NCBI GenBank assembly: GCA_015654695.1
Contig: JAATGJ010000059.1
Span: 1 to 47,073, forward strand
Direction: 5' to 3'
From: Chitinophagales bacterium
Lineage (GTDB): Bacteria; Bacteroidota; Bacteroidia; Chitinophagales; Chitinophagaceae
DNA: 47,073 nt
Shown here: positions 40,899 through 47,073 of the stretch, piece after piece
Position numbering within the stretch: position 1 is the stretch's first letter
Layout of the letters: the number at the start of each line of letters is the position of its first letter
Made by a program: the position numbers and the translations under genes
The notes under the pieces: model-generated
What the model was told of the DNA's origin: nothing
Seen by the model: only the letters and a program-made list of their open reading frames with translations
The model's database searches: none

Positions 40899-41233
40899 AA
40901 GTAAGGTTTAGAATTTTGATTATAAAATCATGCCAGTTTTTCTGTTGATAGGAAAAGATAGTAGAAGTATCACCAGGTTCTCTGTTATACATCTCTTCCG
41001 ATATTTTTCGCCGTCGTTTATTTTCAGGATGCGTGACGATGATCTTTCTGTCAGAGTTTTCCCAGGCCCACCGACACGCGGGACAGAAGCTATTGGTTGC
41101 CGGTGATACCTAAAGCCGTTACAGGGGATACACAATACACGGGGAAAGGAATTGAGTATAACGTTAATTAAGTAATTTCATTCCGGTCTTTGGAATGATT
41201 TCTATTTCATAGAGCTGTCTCAAAACTAATTGT
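40899..41233. other. 335-base intergenic region
   Basis: No gene is supported. It contains the shared leader word of paralog B (around 40930) and, near the right end, TCTCAAAAC at 41218-41226, seven bases before the M20 peptidase ATG. The same 9-mer lies in the leader of the 1302 gene. Confidence 0.5.
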
Positions 41234-42769
41234 ATGAAAAAATATTTATTCTTCCTTTTTCTGAATTGGATGATTGCTCAATTCATTTTTGCCCAGTCAC
41301 CCGATCTCCTCACCGTCAGGAAATACGGGCAGCAACATGCGAGCAATATTATCACTGAGTTTACTGCATTTCTTTCTTTACCCAATGTTGCCAGCGATGC
41401 TGTTAATATTCAGAAGAATGCTGTTTTTATTATGGATATGATGAATAAACGCGGTATTCAGAAAGTTCAGCTCTTGCAGGCCAATACAACAGGGGTTCCC
41501 CCGGTTGTATATGGTGAGGTAATAGTTCCGGGTGCAAAACAAACCCTGGTTTTTTATGCGCATTATGACGGGCAACCTGTAAACCCCGCTCAATGGGCGA
41601 AAGGGCTTGCACCTTTTCAGCCGGCATTATTTTCAGGAGTCATAGATAAAGGCGGAACCAATATTTCTTTTCCTGCTGATGACAACTATAATAGTGAATG
41701 GAGGATATATGCCAGGGGCGCCTCTGATGATAAGGCTGGCGTGCATGCCATTTTGAATGCGTATGATGCTTTGAAGAAAAGCGGGTTGACACCCACCTGC
41801 AATCTTAAGTTTTTCTTCGAGGGAGAGGAGGAAGCAGGTTCTCCGCACCTGAACGAGATACTCGAAAAATACAAATCAATATTACAATCGGATCTGTGGA
41901 TCATTTGTGACGGACCGGTACATCAATCAGGAAAAAAACAAATCGCCTTTGGCGTTCGTGGCGATGCGCATCTTGATCTTACTGTATATGCTTCCAGGAG
42001 GCCTTTGCATAGCGGGCATTACGGCAACTGGGCTCCCAACCCGGCTATGATGCTGGCAAAATTATTGGCTTCTATGAAAGATGATGATGGTAAAGTGACC
42101 ATCAGGGGTTTTTATGATGATGTAGTACCCTTAAGCAATTCTGAAAAAAAGGCATTGCAGGAAGTACCTTCCGTTGATGAACAAATGAAGAGCGAATTGG
42201 GTATAAGCGCTGTTGAAACAAAAGGAGCTTCATTAAGTGAAGCGATCAACCAGCCTTCGTTAAATATCAACGGTATGCAAAGCGGCAACGTAGGTAAAAT
42301 GGCATCCAACCAGATACCTACTTATGCAACAGCCGTTATAGACCTCCGGTTGGTATTGGGAAATGATTGGCAGCGGCAGCAACAAAAGGTGATCAGCCAT
42401 ATCAAAGACCAGGGTTACTATGTGACCGATCATGAACCGGATGATGAAGAAAGAAAGAAATATGGAAAGATCATAAAAGTGATACCCGGAAGTGATGGTT
42501 ACAATGCACAGCGTACTTCTATGGACCTGCCGATCATCGAAAAAATAGTGAAGGCCGTGAAAGCCACTACCAAAGACCAGGTGGTGCTGCAACCTACTAT
42601 GGGCGGCAGTCTCCCGCTGTTCTTATTTGAAAAATACCTGGCTGCCAAAACGATTACCGTTCCTATCGCCAATCATGATAACAACCAACATGCGGAAAAT
42701 GAAAATATCCGTTTGCAGAACCTGTTTGATGGAATGGAGACAATGGCATCATTGATGATGATGAAGTAG
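41234..42769 (+). CDS. Secreted M20-family dipeptidase/metallopeptidase
   Basis: The 511-residue protein has a signal peptide (MKKYLFFLFLNWMIAQFIFAQ). The di-zinc M20 site is complete: His110 and Asp112 in YAHYDGQP, Asp in GASDDKAG, Glu-Glu in EGEEEAGSPHL, and the C-terminal His in NHDNNQHAENE. The lid domain occupies the middle (from about VRGDAHLDLTVYAS). Predicted to cleave dipeptides or N-acylated amino acids in the periplasm. A single gene. Confidence 0.93.
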   Translation: MKKYLFFLFLNWMIAQFIFAQSPDLLTVRKYGQQHASNIITEFTAFLSLPNVASDAVNIQKNAVFIMDMMNKRGIQKVQLLQANTTGVPPVVYGEVIVPGAKQTLVFYAHYDGQPVNPAQWAKGLAPFQPALFSGVIDKGGTNISFPADDNYNSEWRIYARGASDDKAGVHAILNAYDALKKSGLTPTCNLKFFFEGEEEAGSPHLNEILEKYKSILQSDLWIICDGPVHQSGKKQIAFGVRGDAHLDLTVYASRRPLHSGHYGNWAPNPAMMLAKLLASMKDDDGKVTIRGFYDDVVPLSNSEKKALQEVPSVDEQMKSELGISAVETKGASLSEAINQPSLNINGMQSGNVGKMASNQIPTYATAVIDLRLVLGNDWQRQQQKVISHIKDQGYYVTDHEPDDEERKKYGKIIKVIPGSDGYNAQRTSMDLPIIEKIVKAVKATTKDQVVLQPTMGGSLPLFLFEKYLAAKTITVPIANHDNNQHAENENIRLQNLFDGMETMASLMMMK

Positions 42770-42891
42770 CTATTTTGGAAAAACCGTATTATTCTTAACC
42801 AGCATCCGGCAAACCCGCTTTATGCAGTGTAATGCACTGGCTGCATGTTTCATCCCGTTCTTTTCTCAATTCAACCGTTTCCGCTTATAGA

Positions 42892-42920
42892 TTTACTAAA
42901 GGTGCGGCAACTTTAGTAAA
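42892..42920. promoter_or_regulatory. Perfect 10-bp inverted repeat before a lipoprotein gene
   Basis: TTTACTAAAG (42892-42901) and CTTTAGTAAA (42911-42920) pair exactly around a 9-base loop. The right arm ends 9 bases before the ATG at 42930, so it would be in the 5' leader or over the promoter. Candidate operator, or a hairpin that masks translation start. Confidence 0.6.
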
Positions 42921-42929
42921 AATAAAGTT

Positions 42930-43739
42930 ATGCGTTCAAAGTATTTATTACCAGCCATTGCTTTTGCAGCGTTCTTGTTTTCCTGTAAGCGGGAGAAAAT
43001 AATTATTCCTCCGCCAGCCAATCCTGGTTTGTTAAAAAGTATTGTGGTACCCAACCTGCCCTCACCTTATTACCACTTTGAGTACAATGCGGCCGGCCGC
43101 ATCAGCAAAGCTTCTTTCGCGAGCGGTATCAGGACGTATGAAGTCATTTATAGTGGTGGCAGGATCATTGAACTAAAGAACAATACCATGAACAACAAAA
43201 ACAGGTTGCAGTATATCTACAGTGACGCGGGCAAAGTTGATATTATACACTATATTAACGATGCGGGTGTGGTATTTAAGAGATGTTATTTCACTTATAA
43301 TGGCAATCAATTGCACCTGATAGAATGGGAGCGGAAAACAGATGCGGGTTTTGCTATGGAACGTACAATGGCCTTTGTTTACCAGGGTGATGGCAACCTG
43401 CTTGAGATCACCGGTCATTTTTATCCCCTTCCCGGGCAGGATGAAGTCACCTATGTTTCGCGTTTTGAACAATATGATGATAAAGTTAATACCGACGCCT
43501 TCTGGCTCATTCATGATACCAATGATCACCTTTTCCTGTTACCGGGAGTTCAATTGCAGAAAAATAACCCCCGAAAATTAATCCGGACCGGCGGGGGCAA
43601 TGATTATACAATTGATTATACTTATACCTATAATGACAGGAACGCACCCTTAACAAAGACGGGTGATGCCATATTTACCAGCGGTCCTAATGCAGGCCAA
43701 AGATGGCAGGCGAATGCGGCTTATAATTATTATCCATGA
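42930..43739 (+). CDS. Lipoprotein with YD-like repeat segments, unknown function
   Basis: The 269-residue protein has a lipobox (FLFSC, Cys19). The mature part repeats short beta hairpins of the YxYxxxGR/KI type: HFEYNAAGRISKASF, LQYIYSDAGKVDIIHYI, MAFVYQGDGNLLEITG, and IDYTYTYNDRNAPLTKT. This is like DUF4595 or RHS/YD-type repeats seen in Bacteroidota surface lipoproteins. There is no catalytic motif. Expression may depend on the inverted repeat just upstream. Confidence 0.75.
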   Translation: MRSKYLLPAIAFAAFLFSCKREKIIIPPPANPGLLKSIVVPNLPSPYYHFEYNAAGRISKASFASGIRTYEVIYSGGRIIELKNNTMNNKNRLQYIYSDAGKVDIIHYINDAGVVFKRCYFTYNGNQLHLIEWERKTDAGFAMERTMAFVYQGDGNLLEITGHFYPLPGQDEVTYVSRFEQYDDKVNTDAFWLIHDTNDHLFLLPGVQLQKNNPRKLIRTGGGNDYTIDYTYTYNDRNAPLTKTGDAIFTSGPNAGQRWQANAAYNYYP

Positions 43740-43761
43740 TCGCCGGAACGATGAGCAAGAG

Positions 43762-43779
43762 GCTGTTTCAAAAAACAGC
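43762..43779 (+). terminator. Hairpin after the lipoprotein gene
   Basis: GCTGTTT and AAACAGC form a 7-bp stem with a CAAA loop, 23 bases after the stop. There is no T-tail, so it may stabilise the transcript end rather than terminate by itself. Confidence 0.45.
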
Positions 43780-43870
43780 TATTGGATATCTGCCGGAAAG
43801 ATAATAAGACGGGAAACCTGTAAGTTTAATTATGATTTTCTTACCGGCAATGGATAGCTTTTAAATCAGC

Positions 43871-44418
43871 TCATTGTTGCAATGCTGTAACATAATTTTT
43901 GAATGTATCAAAGTCAACCGGTATAAGCTGGTCTTTTCCCGGGAAGCTATGGCCAAAAACTCCAACATATAACGGCACAGGAAGTCGCGGCGCAGCCCCT
44001 GCATCTGTTGTCTTCAGTTCTTTGATTTTCAGAAAAGCCCTGTTTACATGTATGCTGAAGTCGGACCATCCATAATCATAGAGGGAGCCACATTTGTTGC
44101 AACACCATAATTCATTATAGGCTTCCTTGCCTTTCTCCATCGTACTCATCGCAAAATATTTTTTTGCATGAGCAATAAAGCCCTCTGTCTCGCTGCAGTA
44201 AAAGGATTTACCCGTGTCCGTACAATCAATGCTTACGATCTGCCGGAACCGTGGAAAGGCGCATTGGCAACTGGTAGTATTGTAAAAAGCAAGCGTATCC
44301 TCTAAAAATTTCCAGAGCTTGTCCGTATTCTCCTGTATGGGTTTTATATGTTCCTCACGCGCCTCGTTTTGCTGTGCTGAAGACTTAGAAGGGTTAAATA
44401 TTTTTTGAAAAAATTCAT
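43871..44418 (-). pseudogene. Cys-rich hypothetical gene with a homopolymer frameshift near its start
   Basis: The ATG at 44418 opens MNFFKK, and after an A6 run the frame must shift by one base to continue IFNPSKSSAQQNEAREEHIK. It then stays open without another start through SCQCAFPRFRQIVSIDCTDT and ELWCCNKCGSLYDYGW to the stop at 43871. An A7 run would give a normal 182-codon gene. The Cys-x-Cys and Cys-Cys-x-x-Cys sites look like a zinc ribbon. The shorter open frame from 44149 is only the 3' half and is preceded by coding-like sequence without a start, which is why I extend it. The missing A at 44401-44406 may be a sequencing error. Confidence 0.75.
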
Positions 44419-44516
44419 AATTAATTCATTAATTAAAGATAAATATTATAAATAACCGAACTTATTCCTGGTTCATTTTAAATAATTATCTTCAGCACAA
44501 CATAAAACAGGTTGCT

Positions 44517-45635
44517 ATGAATTCCCGTCGTGAATTTCTTCAAAAACTTACCGCTTCGGCGATGGCCTTTTCCATTTTGCCTGAATTTGAAAACGAAATA
44601 ACTAAATATAACAATGACCAGCCTTATGATGGCCCTGTGCTGCGGGTAGCCATTATGGGACTTGGCAGTTATGGTACCCGAGTGGCCGAAGCCATGCAAT
44701 CCTGTAAGATGGCTAAATTAACAGGCGTCATCAGTGGTACGCCTGATAAAATTAAAAACTGGCAGACCAAGTATAATATCCCGGAAAAGAATTGCTATAA
44801 CTATGAAAATTTTGACAGCATTAAAGACAACCCGGATATTGATGCGGTATATGTCATTACACCCAATGCGTTGCACCATGGACAGGTGATACGTGTTGCC
44901 AAAGCAGGTAAACATGCTATTTGTGAAAAACCAATGGCGCTGAACGCGAAGGAAGGAGCGGAGATGGTAGAAGCCTGTAAAAAAGCGAATGTCAAATTAC
45001 TGGTGGGATACAGAATGCATTTTGAACCAAAGACACTTGAAATCATCCGGATGAGGAATGCAGGTGAACTGGGAAAGGTGCTGTTCTTCCAGGGACTATG
45101 CGGTTTTAGAATTGGTGATCCCACTCAATGGCGGCTCAATAAGCAACTCGCCGGCGGCGGTTCTATGATGGATATAGGTATTTATGCCGTTAATGGCTCA
45201 AGGTACATGATAGGCGAGGATCCAGTCTGGGTGACTGCGCAGGAAACCAAAACCGATCCTATAAAATTTAAAGAAGGTGTTGATGAAACCATTCAGTTTC
45301 AATTAGGCTTTCCGGGTGGTGCGGTGGCATCCTGTTTATCCACCTATATCATGAATAACCTGGATCGCTTTTTCCTGAATGGCGAAAAAGGATTTGCCGA
45401 ATTACAACCTTCTACCGGTTATGGACCTATCAAAGGGCGTACGAATAAAGGTGAATTAGATTTTCCTCATGTAACACATCAAACGGTACAGATGGATGAA
45501 ATGGCGGCTATTATTTTGCAGGGCAAACAACCCGTTGTACCCGTTGACGGCGAAGAGGGATGGAAAGACATGAAGATCATTGATGCCATCTTCCTGGCAG
45601 CAAAGACAGGTAAAAAAACAGCTATTAAATGGTAA
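44517..45635 (+). CDS. Tat-exported Gfo/Idh/MocA family oxidoreductase
   Basis: The 372-residue protein has a Tat signal (MNSRREFLQKLTASAMAFSI). The Rossmann domain has VAIMGLGSYGTRVAEAM; the family motif AGKHAICEKPMA carries the catalytic Glu-Lys-Pro. The C-terminal domain has GGGSMMDIGIYAVNGSRYMIGE, close to glucose-fructose oxidoreductases. Such exported enzymes carry a tightly bound NAD(P) and act on sugars or glycosides in the periplasm. It is a lone gene divergent from the Cys-rich gene. Confidence 0.92.
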   Translation: MNSRREFLQKLTASAMAFSILPEFENEITKYNNDQPYDGPVLRVAIMGLGSYGTRVAEAMQSCKMAKLTGVISGTPDKIKNWQTKYNIPEKNCYNYENFDSIKDNPDIDAVYVITPNALHHGQVIRVAKAGKHAICEKPMALNAKEGAEMVEACKKANVKLLVGYRMHFEPKTLEIIRMRNAGELGKVLFFQGLCGFRIGDPTQWRLNKQLAGGGSMMDIGIYAVNGSRYMIGEDPVWVTAQETKTDPIKFKEGVDETIQFQLGFPGGAVASCLSTYIMNNLDRFFLNGEKGFAELQPSTGYGPIKGRTNKGELDFPHVTHQTVQMDEMAAIILQGKQPVVPVDGEEGWKDMKIIDAIFLAAKTGKKTAIKW

Positions 45636-45706
45636 GAATATTGGGCGTCAATCAAACGATCGCTTCTTAGGTTATTTTAATTCGTTTTAAAGCTGCAACT
45701 CATTCA

Positions 45707-46084
45707 TCAACTTAGGATAGGAATTGATGATCTGTCCATGAAGATGATCTTCCCTTTCGCTATACCGGTATTGACCATTTCATCTGCACCGCTTGATGCA
45801 CCGCCGATTCTTAAAACAGCATCGCAGTGATCAATAAGCCGTACAGCAATGGGGTGAAATATCCTGTTGAATATTTCATCACCGGTTTGTTTTGATCCGG
45901 CCGCTTCTATCAGCGGAAGAGCGAACCATTCGCCTAATACGGGCATGTGTCCCATACCGTATAGCTCCAATGCCATATCAGTCATCGCTTTTACATTTGC
46001 AGCTATCAGGTCAGGGTTATCATTCGTGCCTGAGCGGTAAGGACCGGCTACTAGTATCATTAATGGTTTGTTTGCTGGGATCAT
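45707..46084 (-). CDS. DUF4406-like nucleoside 2-deoxyribosyltransferase-fold protein
   Basis: The 125-residue protein has the fold's MILVAGPYRSGTNDNPDLIAAN (phosphate/ribose site), MGHMPVLGEWFALP, and DHCDAVLRIGGASSGADEMV. The last is the DxxD...GGxSxGxxxE-like signature of small deoxyribosyltransferase/DUF4406 members. The expected role is hydrolysis or transfer at an N-glycosidic bond, unproven. Size is normal for the small type. A single gene, convergent with the oxidoreductase. Confidence 0.82.
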   Translation of the reverse strand: MIPANKPLMILVAGPYRSGTNDNPDLIAANVKAMTDMALELYGMGHMPVLGEWFALPLIEAAGSKQTGDEIFNRIFHPIAVRLIDHCDAVLRIGGASSGADEMVNTGIAKGKIIFMDRSSIPILS

Positions 46085-46316
46085 ATAAAGGTTTTGAATT
46101 TCGAAGTAACGGGAATATGCTCAGAATCGGGTATTCTTTTAGGCAACCGTTCATTTTATATAGTGGATGGGCATTTTTATTTCGCCAATGCCGCAGCCTG
46201 GGTTTCCCTGTTTCTAATATTGATACTTTGCACGAAAAATCAAACCGGTGGTAATCTAAATTGAGTATAGGTGAAGTTTTTCAATAAGCGTATTTTAAAT
46301 TTTTAAATCATTTATA

Positions 46317-46610
46317 ATGGATAGTAATCATTTATTCCCTGAAACACTGCCTCCCGCCAGGCCTGGTAAACTGTTTGGAAAAATAATGTTTTTTATTTTT
46401 TTCATCATCGCAGTCATTGCCGCCTGCATAGCTGCTATGTATTTGAGCATGGAAGAAAACAAGAATTCAGGAGGGACGGTTTACGGTGAGGGTTTGAGCA
46501 GGGGTATTGGCAAACTTTTTCTTACAGTAGCCGGTATATTTTTTTTCATTGCGCTTGCTATTTATATAAGCATCGCTTTAAAAATCAAAAGATGGTGGAT
46601 ATTTGGATAG
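46317..46610 (+). CDS. Small two-helix membrane protein, unknown function
   Basis: The 97-residue protein has two hydrophobic helices, about residues 24-43 (IMFFIFFIIAVIAACIAAMYL) and 68-88 (LFLTVAGIFFFIALAIYISIA). They are joined by a hydrophilic loop with Gly and Glu, and the protein ends with a basic tail (LKIKRWWIFG). No family recognised. It is flanked by 230 bases of spacer on the left. Confidence 0.7.
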   Translation: MDSNHLFPETLPPARPGKLFGKIMFFIFFIIAVIAACIAAMYLSMEENKNSGGTVYGEGLSRGIGKLFLTVAGIFFFIALAIYISIALKIKRWWIFG

Positions 46611-46742
46611 GGAAGACTGCAAATCAATGAGCTGTCTTTGAACTTCGTTTGTTTCTTCCCGGAAATATCAATGCATCAGCATATTTAAGGAGAGCCCGCC
46701 ATGAGCAAGCATTCGGGTATCTCTTTCTTATCAGCTCTTTAT

Positions 46743-47073
46743 TCAGCCCCGCAGGTGATACCCTTTTGTTTTTGTAAAAGCTCTTAAGCCGCTATGTGAA
46801 AGTGTTGCGCCAAAACCTGAATGTTTTCTGCCGCTCCAGGGTAATGCAGCGCTAACCCTGTCACAACAGTTCCAGTAACCGGTGCCCGCATTGATTTGCT
46901 GTAAAATAGCTGACGCTCTTTTTTTATCTGAACTATAAACTGAAGCTGTTAATCCATACTCAGTATCCTGCATCAGTTGTATCGCTTCGGCGTCATCCTT
47001 TACTTTCATAATGCCCATGACAGGGCCGAATGATTCATCTTTCATTATACTCGTGTTGTGGTTACCATTTACC
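46743..47073 (-). CDS. Aldehyde dehydrogenase, C-terminal part, cut by the window edge
   Basis: The minus-strand frame is open from the window end. It reads NGNHNTSIMKDESFGPVMGIMKV, with the conserved FGPV near the cofactor site, then SVYSSDKKRASAILQQINAG and the oligomerisation tail PWSGRKHSGFGATLSHSGLRAFTKTKGYH. This is the last ~100 residues of an NAD(P)-dependent aldehyde dehydrogenase. The catalytic Cys and Rossmann domain lie outside. The WNCCDRV segment is the usual YVNxxxR region near the C-terminal active-site wall, with changes. The ATG at 47045 is internal, not the true start. Confidence 0.9.
   Translation of the reverse strand, partial: VNGNHNTSIMKDESFGPVMGIMKVKDDAEAIQLMQDTEYGLTASVYSSDKKRASAILQQINAGTGYWNCCDRVSAALPWSGRKHSGFGATLSHSGLRAFTKTKGYHLRG

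Noticed and set aside
40920-41135. 71-codon minus-strand ORF in the gap before the M20 gene
   Set aside because: Low-complexity, arginine-rich, no homology pattern, and no supporting signals.
43757-43773. Insertion-sequence end (GAGGCTGTnTCAAAA word)
   Set aside because: Similar words occur at 32.05, 41.21 and 46.63 kb, but there is no transposase, no paired end and no target duplication.
1-47073. CRISPR array
   Set aside because: No regularly spaced repeats with unique spacers are seen; the repeats present are single inverted pairs or the one tandem tRNA unit.

Overview
The window reads as a piece of Bacteroidota chromosome, most likely family Chitinophagaceae or close. Reasons: moderately AT-rich DNA; starts that lack Shine-Dalgarno sequences; promoters of the TTG-N19/20-TAnnTTTG type; many lipoproteins and Tat-tagged enzymes; and families typical of that phylum (GH125, DUF6268 barrel, DUF1684, CtlX, GxxExxY, small GIY-YIG proteins). 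Species cannot be set from the sequence alone. No plasmid, phage or complete insertion sequence is visible.

Layout. 0-1.2 kb: a tandem duplication of a tRNA-Leu(CAA)/terminator/GIY-YIG endonuclease unit, in which the second tRNA copy is broken by ~20-bp palindromes, followed by hscB. 1.3-9.6 kb: saccharopine-dehydrogenase-like enzyme, GH125 mannosidase, trmN6, tsaD, an ABC permease, a TPR lipoprotein and a PPOX-fold protein. 9.8-13.0 kb: a compact minus-strand operon of DUF1801, two VOC, three SRPBCC/AHSA1 proteins and an ArsR regulator that carries an in-frame amber codon. 13.2-15.7 kb: a run of single small membrane/secreted genes with repeat-bearing spacers. 15.9-18.5 kb: pfkA-pyk glycolytic pair. 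18.7-27.2 kb: secreted unknown, a frameshifted GxxExxY gene, an RmlD-like reductase, DUF1684, the ctlX/arginine-deiminase-like pair, a universal stress protein, an Asp/Glu racemase coupled to a frameshifted cyclophilin-like gene, and a TMEM175 channel. 27.2-38.8 kb: esterase, MOSC protein, PQQ dehydrogenase with an internal cytochrome c, alpha/beta hydrolase, NPP-type phosphodiesterase, GH13 amylase, DUF6268 barrel, an unlisted 36-residue membrane protein, a YycJ-like hydrolase and a VOC protein. 38.9-47.1 kb: small unknowns including a tandem paralogous pair, M20 peptidase, lipoprotein, a frameshifted Cys-rich gene, a Gfo/Idh/MocA oxidoreductase, a DUF4406-like protein and the end of an aldehyde dehydrogenase.

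How it fits together. Most genes are ordinary housekeeping or accessory metabolism (glycolysis, tRNA modification, Fe-S assembly, glycan and peptide turnover, arginine/citrulline breakdown). What stands out: (1) the tRNA-Leu/GIY-YIG tandem unit with palindromes placed in each tRNA loop; (2) an overlooked pair of ~66-residue paralogs and a 36-residue membrane protein; (3) at least four genes broken by a single change, two of them in homopolymers, which may be real decay or assembly error; (4) several unrelated dispersed inverted repeats in intergenic DNA.
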